NCBI GenBank assembly: GCA_005883305.1
Contig: VBAC01000001.1
Coordinates: 2,108,001-2,172,000 of the forward strand
Direction: 5' to 3'
Source: Alphaproteobacteria bacterium
GTDB lineage: Bacteria > Pseudomonadota > Alphaproteobacteria > Sphingomonadales > Sphingomonadaceae
DNA: 64,000 nt
Part shown: positions 44,228 through 52,830 of the stretch, one piece after another
Layout of the letters: every line of letters starts with the position of its first letter
Position numbering within the stretch: position 1 is the first letter of the stretch
Translations under genes and position numbers: made by a program
The notes under the pieces: model-generated
Databases searched by the model: none
What the model saw: the letters and a program-made list of their open reading frames with translations, nothing else
What the model was told of the DNA's origin: nothing

Positions 44228-45217
44228 ATGAGCAACCGCGCCTGGCACCTGATGTCGCGCCCGCAGGGCATGCCCACGATGGACGAATTCGCCCTCAAGG
44301 AGGCCCCGCTTCCGGAGCTTCAGGACGGCTGGATCCGGGTCGAGAACAAGTGGCTTTCGGTCGATCCCTACATGCGCGGGCGGATGAACGACGTGAAGAG
44401 CTACGTCCCGCCCTTCCAGATCGGCGAGCCGATGCAGGGCGGCGCGGTCGGGAAGGTGGCCGAGAGCCGCTCGCCCAATTTCAGCGTCGGCGACACCGTC
44501 TTCCACATGGCCGGCTGGCGCGAGCAGGCGGCGGGGCCCGCCGAGGCGTTCAACAAGGCGCCGCCGCTGCCGGTCGAGGACCATCAGTGGCTCGGCAATC
44601 TCGGCCTGACCGGCGGCACCGCCTATTTCGGCCTGCTCCGGGCGGCGAGCGCCAAGGAGGGCGACACGGTGTTCGTCTCCGCGGCGGCGGGAGCGGTCGG
44701 CTCCGCCGTGGTCCAGATCGCCAAGGCTAAAGGGATGACAGTGATCGGCGCTGCGGGCGGCGCGGAGAAGTGCGAATGGGTGCGCTCGCTCGGCGCGGAC
44801 GCCGCGCTCGACTACAAATCCGGGCCGATCGTGAAGCTGCTCATGGAAGCCGCGCCCAAGGGCATCGACGTTTATTTCGACAATGTCGGCGGCGATCATC
44901 TCGACGCCGCCTTCGCCGCCGCGCGGCAGAATGCGCGCTTCGCGATCTGCGGGATGATCGAGAATTACAATGCCGGGGCGCCGATGAGCTTTCGCTACAT
45001 CATGCGCGTGATCGCGGCCCGGATCCGCGTTCAGGGCTTCATCTACACCGACTATCTCTCGGAAATGGGCGAGTTCTACCGCGAGATGGGCGGCTGGATC
45101 GCGAACGGACAGGTGACCTCGCGCGAAACGATCCACGACGGCATCGAAGCCATGCCCGAGGCCTTTCTCGGCCTGTTCAGCGGCGGCAACATGGGCAAGA
45201 TGCTGGTGCGTCTCTAG
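44228..45217 (+). CDS. NADP-dependent MDR oxidoreductase (zinc-independent)
   Basis: 329 residues of the leukotriene B4 dehydrogenase/CurA-like medium-chain reductase group. LSVDPYMRGRMND, the glycine-rich nucleotide loop SAAAGAVGSAVVQIAKAKG (about 153-171), DVYFDNVGGDHLDAA and GMIENYN are typical. It reduces C=C bonds of enals or enones with NADPH. The ATG at 44228 has GAGGAGACGACG upstream. A palindrome ACCCCTAGGGGT follows the stop. Confidence 0.93.
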   Translation: MSNRAWHLMSRPQGMPTMDEFALKEAPLPELQDGWIRVENKWLSVDPYMRGRMNDVKSYVPPFQIGEPMQGGAVGKVAESRSPNFSVGDTVFHMAGWREQAAGPAEAFNKAPPLPVEDHQWLGNLGLTGGTAYFGLLRAASAKEGDTVFVSAAAGAVGSAVVQIAKAKGMTVIGAAGGAEKCEWVRSLGADAALDYKSGPIVKLLMEAAPKGIDVYFDNVGGDHLDAAFAAARQNARFAICGMIENYNAGAPMSFRYIMRVIAARIRVQGFIYTDYLSEMGEFYREMGGWIANGQVTSRETIHDGIEAMPEAFLGLFSGGNMGKMLVRL

Positions 45218-45288
45218 ACCCCTAGGGGTTTGTACTGGTTTTTCTCGGATTGCGCGCCGCCGATCGTGCGAAAACTTGGCCTAGGCCG

Positions 45289-45318
45289 TTGACAGGCGCA
45301 GAAATTAAGTCCTGATAA
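45289..45318 (+). promoter_or_regulatory. sigma-70-type promoter
   Basis: TTGACA (45289-45294), 18 bases, TGATAA (45313-45318). It would start transcription near 45325, just ahead of the small membrane protein gene. Confidence 0.6.
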
Positions 45319-45364
45319 AGACATGTCGCCTATCTGCGTCGTGTTCTTCTTGCGGGGCCGCTCA

Positions 45365-45694
45365 ATGTCCATGTTCTCCGACCGGAATATATTGATCTGT
45401 TCCGGAACTATCGCCGCCTTTTCCATGCTCTTGGGCCTCGCCTCCCAATTCGTTCAGACCCCATGGCCCGAATATTATCCGGCCTATGCGCTGATGGGCG
45501 GCGGGGCGCTGCTCCTCCTCCTCACGCTGGTGGCGGCGCGCGATCCGCGCATGCTCTCGCCGCTGCGTTACCTGCTGCTGTCCCTGCTCGCTCTCTTGCT
45601 GGTCGCGGCCCTGCTCGCCCTCAAGCCGATCCGCTGGACGCTCCCGCACGGGCAATTCGTCTCGCTCGAAGGTGGGGACGAAGCCTTGGCTTAG
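45365..45694 (+). CDS. small inner-membrane protein
   Basis: About 109 residues with three hydrophobic segments (ILICSGTIAAFSMLLGLASQ, YALMGGGALLLLLTLVAA, YLLLSLLALLLVAALLAL) and short polar ends. No family recognised. The start at 45365 (MSMFSDRN) or 45371 is preferred over 45323, because a promoter with -10 at 45313 would place 45323 at the transcription start. Confidence 0.65.
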   Translation: MSMFSDRNILICSGTIAAFSMLLGLASQFVQTPWPEYYPAYALMGGGALLLLLTLVAARDPRMLSPLRYLLLSLLALLLVAALLALKPIRWTLPHGQFVSLEGGDEALA

Positions 45695-45757
45695 GGTACC
45701 GGCTTCGATTGGCATGGGCGGTCTTCCATTGAGTAAAGAGTCCTCCCTTGCTCGGGA

Positions 45758-46324
45758 TCACCCCGCCGGCGCGCCGAGCACCCGGTCCCAATTGTAATAG
45801 AGCTCCCAAGCGAGCAACGCGGCCGGCAGCGCGTAATGGAGCCATTTCGTGCGCACCGCGGCGAGCAGGACATATAGGCCGAGCGTCAAGAGCACCGGCA
45901 GCCGCGCCCAGAGCGGGGCCCCCGCGGCGAAATACAGCCCATGGGCGAAATAGTCCGCCTGGAACACCGCGAACAAGGTCCACAGGCTTCGCCGGTTGCG
46001 CTCATAGAAGGCGCCGAGGTCGCAATCGGCCGGCGGGTCTTCGGGCAGGCAGCTCGCGCCGAGCATGTAGAGGACCATCAGCCCGGCGAACAGCGAGAGG
46101 TAGAAGGGGAAGACGAGTACAAGGCCGACGTCCTTGATCCGCCAATAGGTGAACCACATGCGCACGACGACCACGGTCACCAGCGCCGCCGACAGCAGCA
46201 CCCGCCCGTCCCAGCGGACGGTGCCGGCGTTGCGGACCAATCGGTGAAAATCGGTCGCGATCTCGCTTAGCGTCAGTCCGATGAGCACCGACAGCAGCGC
46301 CAGCGCATATTCGAATCCGGTCAT
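45758..46324 (-). CDS. integral membrane protein
   Basis: 188 residues with five or six transmembrane helices. MTGFEYALALLSVLIGLTLS with EIATDFHRLVR at the N-terminus is a pattern seen in uncharacterised proteobacterial membrane proteins. Two Cys (GASCLPEDPPADC) lie in a loop. The ATG at 46324. Function unknown. Confidence 0.75.
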   Translation of the reverse strand: MTGFEYALALLSVLIGLTLSEIATDFHRLVRNAGTVRWDGRVLLSAALVTVVVVRMWFTYWRIKDVGLVLVFPFYLSLFAGLMVLYMLGASCLPEDPPADCDLGAFYERNRRSLWTLFAVFQADYFAHGLYFAAGAPLWARLPVLLTLGLYVLLAAVRTKWLHYALPAALLAWELYYNWDRVLGAPAG

Positions 46325-46411
46325 GCCAGCCCCCTCATCGGGCCAAGGCTAGCCGAAAAAGCCCGCTTCGCAACAGATTGGGGGGGCTTGGCGATGGGCG
46401 CCGCCGCCAGC

Positions 46412-46999
46412 CTAAGCCCGCGCGGCCCGCTCTCCGATCCGGCGCAGATCCTCGACGAAGCGCTGGTAATGCGCCTCCCGGTCGTCCCGAACGCGAAGCA
46501 GAAAGCTGGGATGGACGGTGACCCAGGCCTCGCCGCCTTCGGCCAGGGCATGGCCGCGCCCGCGCAGCGCCGAGATCGTCACCACCTTGCCGAAAAGCGA
46601 GCGCGCCGCGGTGGCGCCGAGAGCGACCGTGAGCGGCGGGCGGATCAGCGCCAGCTCCTGCTCCAGCCACCAGCGGCAGGCGGCGATCTCGCCGCCGTTC
46701 GGCTTGTCGTGGATCCGCCGCTTGCCGCGCCGAACGAACTTGAAATGCTTGACCGCGTTGGTGACGTAGGTCCGCTTGCGGTCGATCCCGGCCTCTTCGA
46801 TCGCCTTGTCGAACAGCTGCCCCGCGGGCCCGACGAAGGGCCGGCCCGCCAAATCCTCCTGGTCGCCCGGCTGCTCGCCGACGAACATGATCCGAGCGTC
46901 GAGCGCCCCCTCGCCGAACACGGTTTGCGTTCCGCATTTGTAGAGATCGCAGCGCGTACAGCCGCTCGCCTCGTCGCGAAGCGCCTCCCACGCCTTCAT
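46412..46999 (-). CDS. udgX: UdgX-type uracil-DNA glycosylase (family 4-like)
   Basis: 195 residues. Iron-sulfur Cys in CTRCDLYKCGT near the N-terminus; motif FVGEQPGDQEDLAGRPFVGP with Q-D of UdgX, and the distinctive loop KRRIHDKPN with H97. In characterised UdgX this His forms a covalent bond to the deoxyribose after uracil removal. Motif HPSFLLRV closes the active site. Start: the ATG at 46999 has AGGATCGAATACC upstream; an ATG at 47017 is possible. Confidence 0.9.
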   Translation of the reverse strand: MKAWEALRDEASGCTRCDLYKCGTQTVFGEGALDARIMFVGEQPGDQEDLAGRPFVGPAGQLFDKAIEEAGIDRKRTYVTNAVKHFKFVRRGKRRIHDKPNGGEIAACRWWLEQELALIRPPLTVALGATAARSLFGKVVTISALRGRGHALAEGGEAWVTVHPSFLLRVRDDREAHYQRFVEDLRRIGERAARA

Positions 47000-47367
47000 G
47001 GTATTCGATCCTGCCATCGTCGGGTCCAACGCAGCGGCGTCCGGCTTTCTCCCGGCGGAACCGGGCGAATCGCGGATCGTTACGCCTATGCCAGACCGGT
47101 TGCCGATTGAGAGAGACGCGCCGGGGCGAGAACGGAGCCCTCCAGCAGCCCATCCCCCGGCTTCTGGAGGGCTTCTCATCCGGCCCGCCTCGTTCGGAAG
47201 CCGGCATCGGCGCGCGCCGACGAGGCCGAACGGGCGTTGCGGCATGACCTCCACCGATGCGTCGAGCGATCCGCGGGCCGAATGCCGGATCGAAATCGCG
47301 CTGCGAAGCGCCGGGGAGGCCGGCACCGGATTGGCAAGGCCGAACGGGCAGAGACCGCCGAGCGGAA
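47000..47367. other. intergenic region, no gene supported
   Basis: 368 bases between udgX and egtD. Open frames exist but lack ribosome binding sites and recognisable features. It contains an inverted repeat AGCCCTCCAG (47136-47145)/CTGGAGGGCT (47164-47173), with an 18-base loop and no T-tract, possibly a weak terminator for egtD. Confidence 0.5.
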
Positions 47368-48312
47368 CTAAGGCGCGAAGCGGGGCGGCTCGGCTTCGGC
47401 GAGGAGGAGCGAGAACCATTCTTTTTCGTCAACCCACTCCTCGATCACGCCCCAGCCGGCGGCGCGGAGCATCAGGCGGCTGTCGCGATGGCCGTATTTG
47501 TGGCTGTTCTCGGTGTGGATCGTGGCGCCTTGCGCGAACGAGAAAGGCTGCCCGGCGACCGTGAAGGAAACCTCGCACACCGCCTCGAGGTGCATCTCGA
47601 TCCGGCTCAGCGGATCGTTCCATATCGCGCGGTGGCGGAAGGCGTCGACCGGTATGTCGCCGCCGAGTTCCGCATTGATCCGGTGAAGCAGGTTGAGGTT
47701 GAACGCCGCAGTCACGCCCGCCGGGTCATCATAGGCGCGAAGCAATATGTCGACATCCTTGATCCGGTCCATGCCGATCAGCAGGCGCGCGCCGTCACCC
47801 AGCGTCTCCTTCATCGCCCGAAGGAGATCGACCGCGCTTCGGGCGACGAAATTGCCGATCGTCGATCCCGGGAAGAAGCCGAGGCGCGGCAAGCCGGCGA
47901 TCTGCGGCGGAAGCGTCAGGGGCTTGGTGAAATCGGCCTCGACCGGGTGGACCGCGATCGCTGGAAATTCGGCGGCGAGCGCGTCGGCGGATTCGCGCAG
48001 GAAATCGCCACTGATGTCGATCGGCACATAGGCCGCGGGCCGGATCGCGCGGAGCAGGATGGGAGTCTTGGCCGAGGAGCCCGAGCCGAACTCGACCACC
48101 GCCGCGCCCTTGGCCGAGAGGCGGGCGAAGTCGGCACTGTGCCGCTCCAGCATCGCCGTTTCGGTCCGGGTGGGATAATATTCCGCGAGCCGGGTGATCT
48201 GCTCGAACAATTCCGACCCGCGACGGTCGTAGAGCCAGCGCGCGGGCACCGCCGGAACCGGCGCCGCGAGCCCGGCCAGCACGTCGGCCCTGAACGCGGG
48301 ATCAGGAGTCAC
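47368..48312 (-). CDS. egtD: L-histidine N(alpha)-methyltransferase
   Basis: 314 residues; trimethylates histidine to hercynine, the first step of ergothioneine synthesis. LYDRRGSELFEQITRLAEYYPTRTE, VEFGSGSSAKT (SAM loop), YVPIDISGDFL, FFPGSTIGN and HTENSHKYG are all EgtD signatures. The start is GTG at 48312, overlapping the egtB 3' end by 11 bases. Confidence 0.95.
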   Translation of the reverse strand: MTPDPAFRADVLAGLAAPVPAVPARWLYDRRGSELFEQITRLAEYYPTRTETAMLERHSADFARLSAKGAAVVEFGSGSSAKTPILLRAIRPAAYVPIDISGDFLRESADALAAEFPAIAVHPVEADFTKPLTLPPQIAGLPRLGFFPGSTIGNFVARSAVDLLRAMKETLGDGARLLIGMDRIKDVDILLRAYDDPAGVTAAFNLNLLHRINAELGGDIPVDAFRHRAIWNDPLSRIEMHLEAVCEVSFTVAGQPFSFAQGATIHTENSHKYGHRDSRLMLRAAGWGVIEEWVDEKEWFSLLLAEAEPPRFAP

Positions 48313-49549
48313 GCGCCAGCCGAAGGCCGGAGAACATCCACCGCTGATGGGGATAGTAGAAGTTGCGGTAGCTGGCGCGAAGGTGGCCGCGCGGGGTGGC
48401 GCAGCAGCCGCCCCGGAGCACCATCTGCGAGCACATGAACTTGCCGTTATACTCGCCGACCGCGCCCTCGGCGGGGCGGAAGCCGGGATAGGGGAGATAG
48501 GCGCTTCGGGTCCATTCCCAGACGTTGCCGAACAGCCCGCCGTCGCGGGCGCTCGGGCGGACCGGGCCGGCTTCGTCGAGCTGGTTGCCGCCATTGGGGT
48601 CCTGCGAGGCGGCGGCGTGCTCCCATTCCGCCTCCGTCGGCAGCCGCGCCCCGGCCCAGCGGGCGAAGGCGTCCGCCTCGTAGTAGGAGACATGGCAGAC
48701 CGGCTCGGCAAGATCGATCGGCCGAAGCCCGTCGAGGCCGAAGCGCTCGCCTTCGCCGACCCAGTAGAGCGGGGCGGCGATTGCGTTCTCCTGCACCCAA
48801 GCCCATCCGTCGGACAGCCAGAGCAGCGGATCGGCGTAGCCGCCATCCTCGGTGAAGGCGCGCCACTCGGCGTTGGTCACCGGCCGGTCGGCCAGCGCGA
48901 AGGGCTCGAGCCACACCTTGTGGCGCGGCCGCTCGCAATCGAAGGCGAAGCCGGCGCCATCATGGCCGATCTCGACCAGGCCTCCCGGATGGTCGATCCA
49001 TTCATGCTCCCCGAGGGCCGAGGCAGGCGCGCGGGGCGGCGCTGCGTCCCACACCGGCGGATGGAGCGGATTCTCGAAGAACGTGGCGGTGAGGTCCATC
49101 AGCATCAGCTCCTGATGCTGCTGCTCGTGGTTGAGGCCGAGCTCGACGAGGTCGGCTGGCAGACCGTCGATCGCGTTCAGCATCGCCGCATCGACCGCCT
49201 CGCGCCATGCCCGGATTTCGTCGAGCGAAGGCCGGCTCAGCATTCCTCGGCGCGGCCGGGCGTGGCGCTCGCCTTCCCCCTCGTAATAGGAGTTGAAGAG
49301 ATAGGCCCAGCGTTCGTCGTGCACGCGGTGGCCAGGAACGTGGTCGCGCAGCAGGAAGGTCTCGAAAAACCATGTCGTGTGCGCGAGGTGCCACTTGGCC
49401 GGTGAGGCGTCGGGATTTGGCTGGATCGTTGCGTCGGCGTCGGAGAGCGGTGCGGCGATGTCGAGGCTCAGCTGCCGCACCGCACGAAACCGCTCGGACA
49501 ACGAAGTCGCCTCAGGCCGAGCGCGTCGCTCCGGGCTGCCAGAGTACAT
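48302..49549 (-). CDS. egtB: ergothioneine biosynthesis sulfoxide synthase EgtB
   Basis: 415 residues; non-heme iron enzyme that joins hercynine to a thiol donor. DinB-like N-domain with iron ligands in HLAHTTWFFETFLL and NHEQQHQELMLMD, then a formylglycine-generating-enzyme-like domain (RPVTNAEWRAFTEDGGY, RLPTEAEWEHAA, GNVWEWTRSAYLPYPGF, RGGCCATP). The ATG at 49549 has GGAGGGCGGG upstream. It pairs with egtD in a two-gene operon; egtC and egtE are absent, as in many proteobacteria. Confidence 0.95.
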   Translation of the reverse strand: MYSGSPERRARPEATSLSERFRAVRQLSLDIAAPLSDADATIQPNPDASPAKWHLAHTTWFFETFLLRDHVPGHRVHDERWAYLFNSYYEGEGERHARPRRGMLSRPSLDEIRAWREAVDAAMLNAIDGLPADLVELGLNHEQQHQELMLMDLTATFFENPLHPPVWDAAPPRAPASALGEHEWIDHPGGLVEIGHDGAGFAFDCERPRHKVWLEPFALADRPVTNAEWRAFTEDGGYADPLLWLSDGWAWVQENAIAAPLYWVGEGERFGLDGLRPIDLAEPVCHVSYYEADAFARWAGARLPTEAEWEHAAASQDPNGGNQLDEAGPVRPSARDGGLFGNVWEWTRSAYLPYPGFRPAEGAVGEYNGKFMCSQMVLRGGCCATPRGHLRASYRNFYYPHQRWMFSGLRLARDS

Positions 49550-50069
49550 CCCCGCCCTCCTCTCTCGCCGCCCAACGTGCAAGAACGAACAAATGGTCCG
49601 ACAGGCGGTTGATATAGGTGAGCGCGACCGGGTTCAACGCGCCCGCGGCGGCCACGGCCGAGCGCTCCGCGCGCCTGGCCACCGCTCGGGCGAGGTGCAG
49701 CTGCGCCGCCGCCGGCCCGCCGCCGGGCAGGATGAAGCTCCTCAGCGGCTCGAGATCCTCGTTCATCCGGTCGATCTCGCGCTCTAGCCGCTCGACCTGG
49801 CCGGGCTCGATCCGCAGCGCGCCCTCGATTCCCGCGGGCGTGGCGAGGTCCGCCCCGAGATCGAACAATTCGTTCTGGATCCGGCCGAGCATTGCCTTGG
49901 CGTCGTCGTTCCTCGTCGCGAGCAGGGCGGCGCCGATCGCGCAATTGGCCTCGTCCACGTCGCCGATCGCTGCGAGGCGCGGATCGGCCTTAGAGACCCG
50001 CGAGCCGTCGACGAGCCCGGTCTCCCCGGAATCGCCGGTGCGGGTGTAGATCTTGTTGAGCCGGACCAG
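49512..50069 (-). CDS. PduO-type cob(I)alamin adenosyltransferase, apparent CTG start
   Basis: 185 residues. LNKIYTRTGDSGETGLVDGS is the ATP-binding N-terminal motif, followed by DVDEANCAIGAA, RIQNELFDLGADLATP and ALTYINRLSDHLFVLARWA. It makes adenosylcobalamin. The frame is open to CTG at 50069, giving LVRLNKIYTRTG where relatives have MVxLNKIYTRTG, and AGGAG lies eight bases upstream of that CTG. The first ATG, GTG or TTG in frame is only at 49958, which would remove the ATP motif. A CTG start is inferred. It overlaps the egtB start by 38 bases. Confidence 0.85.
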   Translation of the reverse strand: MVRLNKIYTRTGDSGETGLVDGSRVSKADPRLAAIGDVDEANCAIGAALLATRNDDAKAMLGRIQNELFDLGADLATPAGIEGALRIEPGQVERLEREIDRMNEDLEPLRSFILPGGGPAAAQLHLARAVARRAERSAVAAAGALNPVALTYINRLSDHLFVLARWAAREEGGDVLWQPGATRSA

Positions 50070-50079
50070 CGCGGCGCTC

Positions 50080-50277
50080 CTAGCTGCTGGCCATCAGCAG
50101 GAGAAGGACGGCAAGGCCGATGGCGATCGCCTGGAAGAGGATTCGCTTCTGCATCAGCTGCTGCGAGCGCTCGCCAGTGAAATCCTTCTGCTGCGCCATT
50201 CCGATCACCCCCTTGACGAGGATGAACAAGGTGGCGCCGGCGAAGAAGACCAGCAGGAGGACGATCGGCCACTTCAT
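50080..50277 (-). CDS. small twin-transmembrane protein
   Basis: 65 residues: two hydrophobic helices (WPIVLLLVFFAGATLFILVKG and QAIAIGLAVLLLLMA) joined by a polar loop (QQKDFTGERSQQLMQKRILF). It resembles the HIG1/twin-TM small proteins common in alphaproteobacteria next to the adenosyltransferase gene. The ATG at 50277. Its stop region TAGGAG supplies the ribosome binding site of the next gene. Confidence 0.8.
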   Translation of the reverse strand: MKWPIVLLLVFFAGATLFILVKGVIGMAQQKDFTGERSQQLMQKRILFQAIAIGLAVLLLLMASS

Positions 50278-50286
50278 GCCGGCCTT

Positions 50287-51129
50287 CTAGCTCCGCGCGA
50301 GCGAATATCCAGCCGGCAATTCGCCGCGGCGCAGCGCTTCGACGAGCGCCACGGGATCCGCCCCCGCCTCCCTGAGCGCCGCCAGCGTCGGCGGATTGTG
50401 GCGCTTGGCGAGGCGCTCGCCGGCCGCGTCGGCGAGAAGCGCATGGTGGTGATAGGCCGGCGTCGGCAGGCCGAGCAGGGCCTGGAGCAGGCGGTGGATG
50501 TCGGTGCAGGCGTAGAGGTCGCGCCCGCGGACGATGTCGGTGACTCCCTGGTCCGCGTCGTCGACCGTGACCGCGAGATGATAGCTCGCCGGAGCGTCCT
50601 TGCGGGCGAGAACGACGTCGCCGAAGCGGCCGGGCTCGGCCTGGACCTCGGTGTGGCCGTCCATCCAGTAGAGCGGGCCCGCGCGCGCCGCGGCCTCGGC
50701 AACGTCGAGGCGCCAGGCGTGCGGCACGGCGAGATCGGGCTTTGCCAGCCCGCGGCAGGTCCCCGGATAGGCTGGCGCGCCCTCCGGCCCCTGCGGCGCC
50801 GACGCGCTCGCGGCGATGTCGGCGCGGGTGCAGAAGCAGGGATAGACGAGGCCCTCGGCCTTGAGCCGGTCGAGGGCGGCGGCGTAGAGCGCGAGGCGCT
50901 CCGACTGGTAGATCATCTCCCCGTCCCATTCGAGGCCGAGCCAGAGCAGGTCCTCCAGGATCCCGTCGATATGCTCGGCGCGCGAACGGCCCGGATCGAT
51001 GTCCTCGATCCTCAGCAGGAACGATCCTTCCCGCTCGCGCGCATAATCGTGCGCGAGCAGCGCCGAATAAGCGTGACCCAGATGCAACCGTCCGGTGGGA
51101 CTTGGCGCAAATCGGGTGACCGGCTGCAT
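50287..51129 (-). CDS. gluQ: glutamyl-Q tRNA(Asp) synthetase
   Basis: 280 residues; attaches glutamate to queuosine-34 of tRNA(Asp). RFAPSPTGRLHLGHAYSALL (HIGH motif), LRIEDIDPGRSR, the zinc site CFC...C (YPCFCTRADI and YPGTCRG), and LAKRH as a KMSKS-like motif. No anticodon-binding domain is present, which separates it from gltX (62660). The ATG at 51129. Confidence 0.95.
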   Translation of the reverse strand: MQPVTRFAPSPTGRLHLGHAYSALLAHDYAREREGSFLLRIEDIDPGRSRAEHIDGILEDLLWLGLEWDGEMIYQSERLALYAAALDRLKAEGLVYPCFCTRADIAASASAPQGPEGAPAYPGTCRGLAKPDLAVPHAWRLDVAEAAARAGPLYWMDGHTEVQAEPGRFGDVVLARKDAPASYHLAVTVDDADQGVTDIVRGRDLYACTDIHRLLQALLGLPTPAYHHHALLADAAGERLAKRHNPPTLAALREAGADPVALVEALRRGELPAGYSLARS

Positions 51130-51305
51130 GAGGAGTCTTGACCGCGAGTCGCTGCTTATGGTGTCATGACGGCGTCACCCGGCTCGGCGAGCCGGTGGCG
51201 GGACTGGAGAGGACGGCCGGGAAGCCCATTCTTCCGTTTCTGGGTGCGACAGGTTCGGGACGGCGTTTTTCGGATGTTCTTTCGAAAAACGGGAGCTTTG
51301 CGGCC

Positions 51306-51872
51306 TTGTACCATCCCGACCTTCTCCGAAACCCCGAAGGCTGCCCAGCCCTCGTGCTCAACGCCGACTACACGCCGCTGAGTTACTACCCGCTGAGCCT
51401 GTGGCCGTGGCAGACCGCCGTCAAGGCGGTCTTTTTGGAGCGGGTGGACATCGTCGCCGCCTATGAGCGCGAGGTTCATTCCCCGAGCCTCGCGATGCGG
51501 CTGCCGAGCGTCATCGCGCTTCGCCAATATGTCCGCCCCTCCGAGCATCCGGCCTTCACCCGGTTCAACCTGTTCCTTCGCGACCGCTTCCAGTGCCAAT
51601 ATTGCGGCGACCTGAGGGAGCTGACCTTCGATCACGTCGTCCCGCGCGCCCAGGGCGGGCGGACGACCTGGGAGAATGTCGCCACCGCCTGCGCCCCCTG
51701 CAACTTGCGCAAGGGCGGCCGAACGCCGCAGCAGGCGCACATGCACATCCACCGCCGCCCGTTCCGGCCGACCAGCTGGCAATTGCAGGAGCACGGCCGC
51801 TCCTTCCCGCCCAATTACCTCCACGAGAGCTGGCGCGACTATCTCTACTGGGACATCGAGCTGGAGGCCTGA
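51306..51872 (+). CDS. HNH endonuclease
   Basis: About 188 residues. The C-terminal HNH part is clear: CQYCGDLRELTFDHVVPRAQ then GGRTTWENVATACAPCNLRKG, with two CxxC zinc pairs and the catalytic DHV. The N-terminal part CPALVLNADYTPLSYYPLSLW is a conserved extension of this alphaproteobacterial group. Start uncertain: TTG at 51306 (MYHPDLLRNPEG, with GGGAGC upstream) agrees with the conserved part; a TTG at 51138 would add 56 residues. It is not linked to a restriction system here. Confidence 0.85.
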   Translation: MYHPDLLRNPEGCPALVLNADYTPLSYYPLSLWPWQTAVKAVFLERVDIVAAYEREVHSPSLAMRLPSVIALRQYVRPSEHPAFTRFNLFLRDRFQCQYCGDLRELTFDHVVPRAQGGRTTWENVATACAPCNLRKGGRTPQQAHMHIHRRPFRPTSWQLQEHGRSFPPNYLHESWRDYLYWDIELEA

Positions 51873-51876
51873 GGGC

Positions 51877-52830
51877 TCAGCTCTTGATCCAGTGCCGCCA
51901 GTAGAACCAGGCGAAGACGACGATCCCGACCGCGACGCAGAAAATGGCCACCGCCCAGAACGAAGCCGGATGGTGCGCATAGGGTATGCCTTCGACGTTC
52001 ATTCCAAGCAGGCCGGTGATGAAGGTCAGCGGCAGGAAGATGAAGGCGACGATCGAGATGTAGAGCGAGCGCTGGTCGATCTCCTCGGCGCGAAGGTCGG
52101 TGATCTGCTCGTGGAGCAGGGCCGCCCGCTCGCGCACCGCCTCCAGCTCCTCGGCCATGCGGGCGAAGCGGTCGGCGGCCTCGATGATGTGCAGCCGGTC
52201 GTCCTCGGCCAGCCAGTCGAAGTCGAGCTCGGCGAGCATTCGAAGCGCGTCGCGGTCGGGCGCGACGAAGCGGCGAAAGCCGATCGCCTGTGAGCGTACC
52301 TTGGTGATCGTCCGGCGGAGGCGGTAGAGCTGGGACGATTCGAGGTCGCTTTCGGCGTCGTCGAGCGCGTCGCCGAGCGCAGCGACCTCGGGATCGAGCT
52401 GGGTGCTGATCGCCCAGGCGAAGGCCGCGACGAGATCGCCGGAATCGTGGATCCGCCGGCCGTTCATCTTGGCGAGGACCGTGTCGGTCGCGGCCAGCCG
52501 GCGGCGGCTGACCGTCGTCACCTTGTGGGCGGTGACCCACATGCGGATCGAGACGAGCCGGTCCGAATCGTTGGGATCGAGATCGCCGGGACCGCGCAGG
52601 TTGAGGATCGCGCCGTGATCCATCCGGTCGCAGCGCGGCCTGGTCTCGGTCGCCACGAGCGCGCCCGCGGCGACGTCGGGAATCTCGGCCGATCCGCGAA
52701 GGAAGGCGAGATCCTCCTCGTCGCGCCCTTCGAGGTGGAGCCAGAGGAAGCCCGGCCCCGCATAGGAATCGGCCTCCTCGATGGTCAGGCGGCGGACCTC
52801 TCCGTCCGCGATGAGCAGCGCCCCTTCCAT
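51877..52830 (-). CDS. zntB: CorA/ZntB-family divalent metal transporter
   Basis: 317 residues. A large cytoplasmic N-domain (FLWLHLEGRDEEDLAFL, IRMWVTAHKVTTVSRRRL), a long helix (about 195-255), then two C-terminal transmembrane helices with the pore motif GMN (LLGMNVEGIPY). The residues after GMN are VEG rather than the CorA-type PE/NF, which is closer to ZntB. The name is by similarity; zinc or magnesium cannot be distinguished with certainty. The ATG at 52830 overlaps the galU stop by one base. Confidence 0.85.
   Translation of the reverse strand: MEGALLIADGEVRRLTIEEADSYAGPGFLWLHLEGRDEEDLAFLRGSAEIPDVAAGALVATETRPRCDRMDHGAILNLRGPGDLDPNDSDRLVSIRMWVTAHKVTTVSRRRLAATDTVLAKMNGRRIHDSGDLVAAFAWAISTQLDPEVAALGDALDDAESDLESSQLYRLRRTITKVRSQAIGFRRFVAPDRDALRMLAELDFDWLAEDDRLHIIEAADRFARMAEELEAVRERAALLHEQITDLRAEEIDQRSLYISIVAFIFLPLTFITGLLGMNVEGIPYAHHPASFWAVAIFCVAVGIVVFAWFYWRHWIKS

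Noticed and set aside
46998-47564. Plus-strand frame between udgX and egtD
   Set aside because: It runs into the antisense of egtD and shows Pro/Arg/Ser-rich composition typical of non-coding frames.
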